DNA of 7,922 nt from JBNJEM01 sp051745935 (lineage in GTDB: Bacteria; Planctomycetota; Planctomycetia; Pirellulales; Pirellulaceae), in contig JBNJEM010000362.1 in assembly GCA_051745935.1 (NCBI GenBank), forward strand, positions 1-7,922, in the 5' to 3' direction. The translations under genes were made by a program, and so were the position numbers. How positions within the stretch are numbered: the stretch's first letter is position 1; each line of letters opens with the position of its first letter. Below the pieces are notes generated by a model. The model saw nothing but the letters and a program-made list of their open reading frames with translations. It was not told the origin of the DNA and did not search any database. Positions 1-6,766 of the stretch are shown piece after piece.

Positions 1-200
1 ATATATTTCAGGCGGTCGGATTCGTCCGGGTGGAAAACTGCCCGGCGCAAACCGTCCTCCCGTTGGTCGGACTTTCGGCGGACAAAGTCATCCGCGACGG
101 GTATATTTCAGGCGGCCGGACTTGTCCGGGTGGAAAACTGCCCGGCGCAAGCCGTCCTCCCGTTGGTCGGACTTTCGGCGGACAAAGTCATCCGCGACTG
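1..200 (+). repeat. Tandem pair of a 100-bp repeat
   Basis: Two head-to-tail units, 1-100 and 101-200, align without gaps at a period of exactly 100 bp and differ at 6 positions by hand count (about 94% identity). The window edge cuts the array, so more units may lie to the left. Each unit carries a short inverted repeat, GACTTT with AAAGTC and an 8-nt loop (70-89 and 170-189). The period is not a multiple of three, so consecutive units are read in different frames; this argues for a DNA or RNA element rather than a protein repeat. A diverged third copy lies inverted at 3665-3764, on the far side of the large gene. Function unknown. Confidence 0.93.
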
Positions 201-378
201 GATATGTATTGTACCCTGAAAATGAACGATATATTTCGGATTGCCCCCTGGTTGCGGCGCCCTTTCAGGGCTTGGCCTTTTTGAGGTTCACCCTTTCCCA
301 GGGCTGGTTTGTGTCCGTCCCTTCGAAGCGAAAAACACGATGAAGAACTCTTTCCCAGTAGAAAATGGAGCGACGAAA
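201..378 (+). other. Palindrome-rich leader of the large gene
   Basis: This stretch between the repeat array and the preferred start codon has two related palindromic segments: CCCTTTCAGGGCTTGG (260-275) and CCCTTTCCCAGGGCTGG (291-307). In the first, GCCCT (259-263) pairs with AGGGC (267-271) around a 3-nt loop, and a run of five T follows at 278-282, so it could be a weak terminator for transcription entering from the left. A poor promoter candidate is TTGTAC (209-214) with TATATT (230-235), but the spacing is only 15 nt. The reading frame stays open back to a TTG at 241, yet the translation there looks non-coding. The segment may be an intergenic palindromic element; I cannot assign it to a named family. 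Confidence 0.45.
367..370 (+). promoter_or_regulatory. Ribosome binding site choosing the start at 379
   Basis: GGAG lies 8 nt before the ATG at 379. The earlier in-frame ATG at 340 has no comparable purine-rich site at that distance. Starting at 379 also puts a clean signal peptide at the N-terminus, so this site supports the later start. Confidence 0.7.
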
Positions 379-3300
379 ATGAACCGGTTAGTGGCATCGA
401 TGCTTGGGCTTTTGTTTTGCGTCTCGGCCACCGCCGCCGATGCGCCGGATACGACCGCGACAACGATTCTGGAAGAAACGGGCGTGTCAGGGGGACTGAT
501 CGTGCATGTCGGCTGCGGTGACGGAGCCCTGACGGCCGCGCTGAAGGCAGGCGATCCGTACGTTGTCCACGGCCTGGACACGGATCCGGCGACCGTGGCC
601 AAGGCGCGGGAGTCTCTTCGGCGGGCTGGGCGGTATGGCCCGGTTTCCGTCGACACGTTTGACGGGCGTCATCTGCCGTACGCGGAGAACCTGGTGGACC
701 TGCTCGTGTCGGAGGATCTCGGAAATGTCTCCATGGACGAGGTGATGCGAGTTCTGAGTCCCGGCGGCGTGGCTTACGTCAAAACGAACGGCACGTGGAA
801 TCAAAGCGTGAAGCCGGTCCCCGCTGAGATTGATGGCTGGACTCACTATCTCCACGGCAGTGACAACAATGCGGTCGCAGATGATACCGTTGTCGCGCCG
901 CCGCGGCAGATGCAATGGGTCGCCGGTCCGATGTTCGCGCGCAGCCACGAGATCAACTCGAGCATGGCGGCGATGGTGACGGATTCGGGTCGATTATTCT
1001 ATATCTGGGACGAGAATCCCACGGGCATACCGGATCCGCGATACCCGGCGGACTGGAAACTCATCGCCCGGGACGCCTTTAATGGAACCGTTTTATGGAA
1101 ACACGACATGCCCCAGTGGGGCTGGCGTCAATGGCACGAGAGGTCACGGTGGGATGATCCGCGAGAGCGCGCGAAGATGCTGCGTCACTTACCCGCGACA
1201 CTGCCACGACGTTTGGTCGCCTCCGATGATCGTCTTTACGTCACGCTCGGCTACCGAGCGCCCGTCAGCGTCTTGGACGCCGCCACGGGGGAACTTCTGC
1301 GAGAATTGAAGGAAACGGAGTTGACCGACGAGATCCTTTTCCAGAACGGCATGCTCGTGCTGCGAGTTCGCACGTCCGATAGTCCGCCCGAGCAGGATGT
1401 TTGGGGGTCGATCCCGGGTGAGGCTCGGGCTCGTGTGATGGCGATCGACCCGGAGACGGGTCGCCGGCTGTGGCAGACCGGCGAGGACACGATGGCGCCG
1501 TTGACGCTGGCCGCGTGCAACGGTCGCGCGTATTACTTTGACTACCAGCGCATGGTCTGCTTGGACCTGAAAAATGGCGAAGAGCTGTGGCGCAGCCAAC
1601 CGATGCCGGGACGCAGGGGAAATCGGGGCACCGTGGGGACGTTGGTGGCCCACGACAAGGCCGTCTTTTTCACGTCCTATCCGGGGGGAAATCAGGAGAA
1701 CGCGGGCCGGCTGCACGCCCTGTCGGCGGAAACGGGCGAACTGTTGTGGCGGGGGCCCAAGTACAGGGGGCCGGGAATCACGAATCCACCCGACCTGTTC
1801 CTCGCCGACGGTTTGGTCTGGGGCGGAGAAACAAGTCTGCCGGTGACCCATCGCCAGATCGAATTGCGGCGGCGGGGGTTTGATCCGATGACCGGCGAGG
1901 TCAAGCGGGAGGTCGTCGTGCCGAAACTCATTAGCTGGGGACATCACTATCGATGCTATCGAAGCAAGGCCACGGAGCGCTTTTTGCTGTTGCCGAAGCG
2001 GGGAGCGGAATTCGTGGACCTGATTGGTGATGACCACATGCGGCATGACTGGCTGCGCGCCCCCTGTATCTACGGAATGCTGCCAGCCAACGGTCTGCTC
2101 TACGCGGCGCCGCACCAATGCGTCTGCTACCAGGGCGTGCTCCTCTCGAATTTCAATGCGCTGGCGCCGCCGCGCAAGGAAAAAAGCTCACCCGAAGTGG
2201 TCCCCGCCAGCCGGCTCCAAAAGGGTCCCGCATGGGGCGACGTGGAGGTGGGATCGCTTGCGTCTCCGCAAGACTGGCCAACCTACCGCCAGGACCCGCG
2301 GCGAACTGGGGCGGCTGGCACGCCGGTTCCCGACGAATTGGAGGAAAAGTGGAATGTCCAGCTCGGCGGCCAACTGACGCCACCGGTGGTGGCGAACGGG
2401 CGATTGCTGGTGGCCGAGGAGGACGGGCACACGGTGCGGGCCTTGGATGCTGACACGGGAGAATCCCTCTGGCACTTCACCGCCGGTGGCCGTATTGACT
2501 CGCCGCCCACCGTGCACGGCTCCCTCGTTCTTTTCGGCGCCAGGGATGGGCGGGTCTATTGCCTCCGTTTGTCCGATGGCAGCGAGGCATGGCGATTCAT
2601 GGCCGCCCCTCATGACCGGCGCGTGACGGCTTTTGGACAGCTGGAATCCGCCTGGCCGGTTCACGGAAGCGTACTGGTTCAAAAGGACGTGACAGCCAGT
2701 CCACCTCGATTCGTGGCCTATTTCACGGCCGGACGCTCCTCCTATTTGGATGGCGGAATTCGGGTCTACGGGCTTGATCCGCGCACCGGCGAGTTGCTGC
2801 ACGAATGCCGCCTGGACGGTCCATGGCCCGATCCAGCTGAAGACAAGGGTGGCGCGGGGTACATGGACGGGGCCAAGTCGGACATACTTACCAGTGACGG
2901 TTCGGACATTTACCTGTTTCAGGAGCGGTTTCGCGGTGACCTGAAGCGGTTTCCGGCCCCCATGGAGAATTTCGGCAAGGAAGGGGGAGGGTATCGTACG
3001 TATCCGGCCTTTCCGGAGCGGGGTTCCAGCGGCACACGCTTGATCACGACCCATGGTTATTTGGCCGACGTCGACAACGAGGGGAAATATTGGACCTACG
3101 GCAACCGTTGGCCCGGCTGGGATAGAAAAATGAATCGGGTCTCGGCGTACGGCCAGTTATTGGCTTTCGATGACGAGCAGCTTTACGGCGTGCACGTCTT
3201 TACCGAAAACATCCGCGTGCGGCGAGGAAAGCGCCTGGGCGGCGAAGGCCCGCGCCTGTTTGCCCGCGAACACGGGACCAAGAAGGATCGCTGGTCGCAT

Positions 3301-3570
3301 CACGTGCCCATCTGGGTCCGCGCGCTGGTTTTGGCCGGCGACAAGTTGCTGCTGGCCGGCCCGCCGGACATCGTGCCCGAGGATGATCCACTGGCCGCCC
3401 TCGAAGGGCGCCGCGGGGCCGTCTTCATGGCCGTCTCGGGCGACGATGGCAAGGAACTCGAGACGATCAAGCTCGAGGCTCCACCGGTGTTCGACGGCAT
3501 GATCGTCGCCAATGAACGCGTGTATTATTGCACCCAGGACGGCCGGGTTGCGTGCATGGGAGCGCCTTAA
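379..3570 (+). CDS. Exported PQQ-like beta-propeller protein with N-terminal methyltransferase-like domain
   Basis: The protein has 1063 residues from the ATG at 379. Seen: a Sec-type signal peptide (residues 1 to about 19, MNR then a hydrophobic core, ATA-AD cleavage region). Residues about 36-140 resemble a class I SAM methyltransferase: glycine-rich motif I HVGCGDG (43-49), an acidic residue after strand two (D67), LVDLLVSED (105-113) and VLSPGGVAYV (125-134). After that come many blade-like segments with the PQQ-repeat wording D..TG..LW, for example LDAATGELL, IDPETGRRLW, LSAETGELLW, LDADTGESLW and LDPRTGELL. A second propeller seems to begin near W633-P634 (WPTYRQDPRRTG). Known: such proteins are often annotated as BamB-like or PQQ-binding-like propellers, but the repeats alone do not prove PQQ binding or dehydrogenase activity. 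A Cys-X-Cys pair (C581, C583) sits between the propellers. No CXXCH haem site was noticed. Inferred: a periplasmic or surface protein of unknown substrate. The gene appears monocistronic, with hairpins directly after the stop. ATG 340 and TTG 241 are alternative starts. Confidence 0.88.
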   Translation: MNRLVASMLGLLFCVSATAADAPDTTATTILEETGVSGGLIVHVGCGDGALTAALKAGDPYVVHGLDTDPATVAKARESLRRAGRYGPVSVDTFDGRHLPYAENLVDLLVSEDLGNVSMDEVMRVLSPGGVAYVKTNGTWNQSVKPVPAEIDGWTHYLHGSDNNAVADDTVVAPPRQMQWVAGPMFARSHEINSSMAAMVTDSGRLFYIWDENPTGIPDPRYPADWKLIARDAFNGTVLWKHDMPQWGWRQWHERSRWDDPRERAKMLRHLPATLPRRLVASDDRLYVTLGYRAPVSVLDAATGELLRELKETELTDEILFQNGMLVLRVRTSDSPPEQDVWGSIPGEARARVMAIDPETGRRLWQTGEDTMAPLTLAACNGRAYYFDYQRMVCLDLKNGEELWRSQPMPGRRGNRGTVGTLVAHDKAVFFTSYPGGNQENAGRLHALSAETGELLWRGPKYRGPGITNPPDLFLADGLVWGGETSLPVTHRQIELRRRGFDPMTGEVKREVVVPKLISWGHHYRCYRSKATERFLLLPKRGAEFVDLIGDDHMRHDWLRAPCIYGMLPANGLLYAAPHQCVCYQGVLLSNFNALAPPRKEKSSPEVVPASRLQKGPAWGDVEVGSLASPQDWPTYRQDPRRTGAAGTPVPDELEEKWNVQLGGQLTPPVVANGRLLVAEEDGHTVRALDADTGESLWHFTAGGRIDSPPTVHGSLVLFGARDGRVYCLRLSDGSEAWRFMAAPHDRRVTAFGQLESAWPVHGSVLVQKDVTASPPRFVAYFTAGRSSYLDGGIRVYGLDPRTGELLHECRLDGPWPDPAEDKGGAGYMDGAKSDILTSDGSDIYLFQERFRGDLKRFPAPMENFGKEGGGYRTYPAFPERGSSGTRLITTHGYLADVDNEGKYWTYGNRWPGWDRKMNRVSAYGQLLAFDDEQLYGVHVFTENIRVRRGKRLGGEGPRLFAREHGTKKDRWSHHVPIWVRALVLAGDKLLLAGPPDIVPEDDPLAALEGRRGAVFMAVSGDDGKELETIKLEAPPVFDGMIVANERVYYCTQDGRVACMGAP

Positions 3571-3578
3571 GCAGCAGT

Positions 3579-3629
3579 TGCGCGCGTCGCGGAGTATATT
3601 CGCGCGCAGGACGGGTTTCCAAATCGTCC
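3579..3629 (+). terminator. Two adjacent hairpins after the large gene
   Basis: Eight nt after the stop codon, TGCGCGCG (3579-3586) is perfectly complementary to CGCGCGCA (3601-3608) around a 14-nt loop. Immediately next, GGACG (3609-3613) pairs with CGTCC (3625-3629) around an 11-nt loop. Position and GC content suggest transcription termination or protection of the mRNA 3' end. Neither hairpin is followed by a proper T tract, so a canonical intrinsic terminator is not shown. Confidence 0.45.
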
Positions 3630-3664
3630 GCGAAATACCCACCCGCGCCATCACCACGTTGTAC

Positions 3665-3764
3665 CGGTCGCGGCTGACTTTGTCCGCCGCGACTCCGACC
3701 AACGGGACGACGGCTTGCGTCGAGCCGCTTTCCACCCGGACAAATCCGACCGCCTGAACTATAC
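3665..3764 (-). repeat. Inverted third copy of the 100-bp repeat
   Basis: Read on the minus strand from 3764 to 3665, this segment aligns without gaps over the full 100 bp with the units at 1-200. By hand count there are 13 mismatches to unit 2 and 14 to unit 1 (86-87% identity). The GACTTT/AAAGTC pairing of the left units is lost here, but TTTGTCCG and CGGACAAA within this copy are perfect complements about 50 nt apart. Together with the left array it brackets the 379-3570 gene in inverted orientation, with the same end of the element facing the gene on both sides. No transposase gene is nearby. Confidence 0.9.
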
Positions 3765-3767
3765 GAC

Positions 3768-3804
3768 CGAGGATGCCCCCCGGGATTCACCAGCGGCATC
3801 CTCG
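3768..3804. other. Perfect 10-bp-stem hairpin
   Basis: CGAGGATGCC (3768-3777) and GGCATCCTCG (3795-3804) are exact reverse complements with a 17-nt loop. The hairpin lies 3 bp beyond the inverted 100-bp repeat and 25 nt before the Uma2-like start codon. No T tract follows on the plus strand, so it is a poor intrinsic terminator. It could be an end of the repeat element, an operator for the downstream gene, or a 5' UTR stem-loop. Confidence 0.75.
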
Positions 3805-3829
3805 CCCGAATTGAACGGTAGTCAAAATC

Positions 3830-4444
3830 ATGCCAACCTTGATTGTGGACCAAGATCTTGAGCGACAACTCCAGGCTCAACGTGTTGAGTCGGGCGCGGA
3901 TCGCTTTGACGAGGTATGGGACGGGATTTATGTGATGAACCCAATGCCTAACGACCAGCATCAACAGCTGGTTAACCGGTTCGCGGCGATATTCCAGGAT
4001 GTCATTGATTGGCCGGAAATCGGTGATGTTCGTCCGGGAGTCAACGTCAGCAATTCCGTGGACAACTGGCGTGAGAACTACCGAGTCCCCGACGTAGCCG
4101 TGTTCTTGAAGGATGGCGCGGCGAGAAACCATGGTGACTTCTGGCACGGCGGCCCCGATTTCGCCGTGGAGATCGTCAGCACCGGCGATCGAACTCGCGA
4201 TAAACTACCGTTTTATGGATCGGTCGGTGTCCGTGAATTGCTGCTCATCGATCGCGAGCCGTGGCGTGTGGAACTGCGGCGGATCGAGGCGGGGGAATTG
4301 AGACATGTGGCCAACTCCACGCCTGACAATGAAGTCGTGCTGGTCAGCGACGTGTTGCCGTTTACCTTCCAGATGCAGCCCGGCGCTCCGCGACCACAAA
4401 TCGCCGTCGCGCATGCCGTTTCCGACCGCCGCTGGCTCGTGTAA
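3830..4444 (+). CDS. Uma2-family (DUF820) restriction-endonuclease-fold protein
   Basis: The protein has 204 residues, a usual size for Uma2/DUF820. The family adopts a PD-(D/E)XK nuclease-like fold and is strongly multiplied in cyanobacteria and planctomycetes; its biological role is mostly unknown. Seen: an N-terminal region with FDEVWDGIYVMNPMPNDQHQ (26-45), which matches the family's usual opening; VPDVAVF (86-92) giving the putative catalytic D88; DFAVEIVS (110-117) giving E114; then DRTRDKLPFYGSVGVRELLLID (120-141), with K125 and the typical K...Y..VGV.E..L.D pattern. All expected active-site residues therefore seem present. No signal peptide or membrane segment. The start ATG has only a weak upstream GGTA (3817-3820). 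The gene stands alone, after a repeat and a hairpin, and converges on ccsA with a 37-nt gap. No partner methyltransferase or toxin/antitoxin gene is adjacent, so a restriction role is not supported. Confidence 0.87.
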   Translation: MPTLIVDQDLERQLQAQRVESGADRFDEVWDGIYVMNPMPNDQHQQLVNRFAAIFQDVIDWPEIGDVRPGVNVSNSVDNWRENYRVPDVAVFLKDGAARNHGDFWHGGPDFAVEIVSTGDRTRDKLPFYGSVGVRELLLIDREPWRVELRRIEAGELRHVANSTPDNEVVLVSDVLPFTFQMQPGAPRPQIAVAHAVSDRRWLV

Positions 4445-4481
4445 TGACCGGCTCCTGTAATGAAACGAGCGGACCGGCCAT

Positions 4482-5291
4482 TCATGCATAGGAGTGCAAG
4501 CCGCTAAACAAACTGGAAAAATTGACCCACAGCAGTGTGATGATGATCGCGACCAAACCGAGCAAGAACAGGGTACTGTTGACGCGAGGAAACCGCCGGC
4601 CGTGGATCGCCCGGAAATGCAGATAGACCAGGATCATCAGCCAACTGGCGAGCGACCACATTTCCTTTGGGTCCCAATTCCACCAATCTCCCCAGGCGAT
4701 CTTGCCCCACCAGGCTCCCAAGATCAAGCCGAGCGTAAGGAGCGGGAATCCAATTAAGGCCAAACCGTATGTTCCTCGCTCATAATCGATGACCCCTTCA
4801 CCGTGCCGTGTACCCTTGGTGAGCCGGAGGACGGCCTGGACTCCGGCCTTGGCCATGATGGCGTAGGAGATCATATATGCAGCGACGTGTGGCGTGAAGA
4901 AGTGGCTTTGGAGCGCGGGCATGAGCTGCTGGATTTCTCCGCTAAACACAAAACCGGAAGGAAACAGCACGATCGCGCCAACGAACATATCCCCGGCTTC
5001 CGCCCCGATGTGGAACATTCGGCGGCAGAAAATCGTCAAGGGGAACATGATGGCGCCGACGAATAGCATCACTTCAAACAGGTTACGGAACGGTACACGC
5101 TGAACTTCGTACGCCCGGTAGCCAAACGAGAGGACCGCAAGCGCGGCCCCGAGCGCATAGACCAACATCGCCACCGACTTCCAACGCCTGTTTCCAACAA
5201 TCTCCCCGATAACGCAGACAAAGAACCCGGCGAGATAGGCTGCCATGGTCGCGTAGATCAGCATCCCTTGTACGGTCAACTTGATTTCCAT
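4482..5291 (-). CDS. ccsA: Cytochrome c biogenesis protein CcsA (ResC-like)
   Basis: The protein has 269 residues from the ATG at 5291 and is the haem-handling subunit of System II cytochrome c maturation. It works in the cytoplasmic membrane with ResB to move haem outward and ligate it to apocytochrome CXXCH sites. Seen: about eight hydrophobic segments and the tryptophan-rich WWD motif WGDWWNWDPKEMW (residues 200-212). Conserved-type histidines are also present: H135 (TPHVAAY) and H266 (GLHSYA at the C-terminus), which match the two external haem ligands flanking WWD in the family, and H225 (YLHFR), which matches a membrane-embedded ligand. FRNLFEVMLF (68-77) is also typical. A TTG one codon upstream would add one residue, but the ATG has GGAG 7 nt upstream. 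It follows resB with a 4-nt gap, so the two are surely co-transcribed and probably translationally coupled. Length and motifs look intact. Confidence 0.95.
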   Translation of the reverse strand: MEIKLTVQGMLIYATMAAYLAGFFVCVIGEIVGNRRWKSVAMLVYALGAALAVLSFGYRAYEVQRVPFRNLFEVMLFVGAIMFPLTIFCRRMFHIGAEAGDMFVGAIVLFPSGFVFSGEIQQLMPALQSHFFTPHVAAYMISYAIMAKAGVQAVLRLTKGTRHGEGVIDYERGTYGLALIGFPLLTLGLILGAWWGKIAWGDWWNWDPKEMWSLASWLMILVYLHFRAIHGRRFPRVNSTLFLLGLVAIIITLLWVNFSSLFSGLHSYA

Positions 5292-5295
5292 CAAT

Positions 5296-6705
5296 TCACT
5301 CCGCTACCGCGTGTTCGTCTTCCTGTCCCGGTGTAGCGCCTTTCCCCTTTTTTCGAACCACGAATCCGAACCAGCAATGCCAAGTCGTTCCGAACAAGAG
5401 CAATACAAATCCAGTGTAGACCAACCACATGCCCCGGTCACTCACGACGCTCAGGACCGTGTACGTGTGACCCTCGTGGTCGTAGTCCGTTTGATAGAAG
5501 TGATAGCCCTCATGGTGCAGCGGGTGATTGACCCGAATGGACGCCCGTTTCACGGTGCGGTCGTCCTCTTTCACCACCACCTTGCTTTCATACGTCTTGA
5601 TCGTGGGTGTCGGTTCCTGAATCGCGAGGATTGGTTCCCCGGCGGCGGCGTAGGCCCGCGGGTCTTCATACATGAACTCCAACGACAACACGTCGTGCGT
5701 TAGCCCCTCGGCCGGCGAAACCGTCTTCTCCCTGACCGCTCCATGACGCCGAAAACGGAACTTAATCGTCGGCACCGCCAATGTTTCCATGTCGGGCTTG
5801 TTGATGGGAACGAAAACCTGCTCGGCTGGTCTCCGCATCCGAGCGTTCAGCTCGCGGGTGAACGCGTATGCCACTTCGGTTTGTTCGCCTTCCACGGCCA
5901 CTTCCATCACGGCCGCCGGTCTAAATCCCCCAGAAGGATCGTCCACCGGTTGTTTCGTTTCGGGATCGATGCGAAGACCACGAAACACTTGACGAACGGT
6001 GTACGTTTTCTTGGAGTTGGGCAATTGGACTTCCCGCCCCACAATGGCCGGAAGCACGACCATGTCATCCGGTTCGGAATGAATGATAATAATCCCCGGC
6101 GGCCGTGGAATTTCACGCTGTTCGTACTCCAGCACCTCGAGCGTGATGTCCGTGTTGGGCACGGGGATCTCTTGGCCTTCTCGCCAGTCCAGCCGGACCG
6201 TCGGTCGCTCTCCGTCCTCTTCCTCGGCCCGCAACCCGCTCCACAGCTCCCACCGAAGCGACTCGTCGTCTTCCTGGTAGCGGTCGATAGAGAAATCCTC
6301 CAGGACAAGTTCGAAGTCCAAGGAGTCAATCGGTTCCCCTTCCGCCGAATAGACCTCGGCGGACGCCCCCCCCTCTCCGATTTGCATGTAACCTTTGTAG
6401 ATTCGACCACCGTAAAGATATTGGTGCGCCGCACTCGAGCCCAACAACCCCCCTAACAAAGTGGCCGCGCACCCCAAATGCATCGTTAACAAGCCTAACC
6501 CGCGATAGGGGAGCAGAAAAACCGTGACAGCCAGCGTAGCGATAAAGGTGAGCCAAAACAGAAACATGGCAAATGAACTGAACAGCTCCCCGGCCGGCTC
6601 CGCGCCCAGAAACGCCGCGCTGACGGAATAGTCCGCCAGACGATACATCAAGAACAGCGAAATCCACAAAAGGACGAGGCGAAGTGTTTTTTTGTTCAGT
6701 CTCAA
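5296..6705 (-). CDS. resB: Cytochrome c biogenesis protein ResB
   Basis: The protein has 469 residues from a TTG at 6705 and is the partner of CcsA in System II cytochrome c maturation. Seen: three N-terminal membrane segments (about 8-24, 44-65 and 70-90), a large extracytoplasmic domain (about 91-424), and a last membrane segment (about 426-446) followed by a basic, hydrophilic tail. H76 in LLTMHLG, in the third segment, matches the position of the intramembrane haem ligand known from CcsB-type proteins. VNHPLHHEGYHFYQTDYD (392-409) is the characteristic ResB motif just before the last membrane segment. The start is uncertain: TTG 6705 has GGGGG 6 nt upstream, GTG 6726 is possible with a distant GGAGG, and TTG 6822 gives a 508-residue form whose first 39 residues look non-coding. 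ResB and CcsA are separate here, unlike the fused CcsBA of some epsilonproteobacteria. Confidence 0.92.
   Translation of the reverse strand: MRLNKKTLRLVLLWISLFLMYRLADYSVSAAFLGAEPAGELFSSFAMFLFWLTFIATLAVTVFLLPYRGLGLLTMHLGCAATLLGGLLGSSAAHQYLYGGRIYKGYMQIGEGGASAEVYSAEGEPIDSLDFELVLEDFSIDRYQEDDESLRWELWSGLRAEEEDGERPTVRLDWREGQEIPVPNTDITLEVLEYEQREIPRPPGIIIIHSEPDDMVVLPAIVGREVQLPNSKKTYTVRQVFRGLRIDPETKQPVDDPSGGFRPAAVMEVAVEGEQTEVAYAFTRELNARMRRPAEQVFVPINKPDMETLAVPTIKFRFRRHGAVREKTVSPAEGLTHDVLSLEFMYEDPRAYAAAGEPILAIQEPTPTIKTYESKVVVKEDDRTVKRASIRVNHPLHHEGYHFYQTDYDHEGHTYTVLSVVSDRGMWLVYTGFVLLLFGTTWHCWFGFVVRKKGKGATPGQEDEHAVAE
5299..5302 (-). promoter_or_regulatory. Ribosome binding site of ccsA inside resB
   Basis: On the minus strand, GGAG ends in the last sense codon of resB and stands 7 nt before the ccsA ATG at 5291. 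This favours the ATG over the TTG at 5294 and suggests that ribosomes ending resB re-initiate on ccsA. Confidence 0.7.
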
Positions 6706-6741
6706 TAGGAACCCCCGAAATCGCACTGAGTGTCTAGTTAT

Positions 6742-6766
6742 CCCCCCTCCGGAATCCCTGGGGGGG
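6742..6766. other. C6/G7 hairpin just upstream of resB
   Basis: Six C (6742-6747) face seven G (6760-6766) around a 12-nt loop that contains TCCGGA. In the resB transcript this forms a strong GC stem about 37-60 nt before the TTG at 6705. A GGAGG sequence (minus strand 6750-6746) lies inside it, so folding would hide that potential ribosome site. If GTG 6726 were the true start, this could affect translation. Confidence 0.6.

Noticed and set aside
1..200. CRISPR-like array
   Set aside because: The units are contiguous 100-bp copies with no short repeat and unique spacer structure, and no cas gene is present.
30..284. Small + strand open frame of 84 codons over the repeat array
   Set aside because: It is made almost wholly of the 100-bp repeat, whose period is not a multiple of three; tandem copies are therefore read in different frames, and there is no domain or ribosome site.
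241..378. N-terminal extension of the large gene to TTG 241 or ATG 340
   Set aside because: The added residues precede the signal peptide and look non-coding; GGAG at 367-370 supports ATG 379.
1189..2118. Long minus-strand open frame of 309 codons
   Set aside because: It is antisense to the well-supported propeller gene and has low-complexity, arginine- and proline-rich content without domains, as expected from GC-rich shadows.
2188..3054. Long minus-strand open frame of 288 codons
   Set aside because: A shadow of the propeller gene, with no recognisable domain or start signal.
1..3764. Composite transposon formed by the flanking inverted repeats
   Set aside because: No transposase or recombinase, no target duplication visible, and the copies are only 86-87% identical across the gene; kept only as a repeat-family observation.
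3467..4147. Minus-strand open frame of 226 codons across the inverted repeat
   Set aside because: It runs antisense through the end of the propeller gene, the repeat and half of the Uma2-like gene; it is an accident of open frames.
4445..4481. Bidirectional terminator between the convergent genes
   Set aside because: Only a short bulged pairing (CCGGCTC with GAGCGG) is present and there is no T tract on either side; too weak to annotate.
5743..6456. Plus-strand open frame of 237 codons
   Set aside because: Antisense to resB, histidine- and arginine-rich shadow translation.
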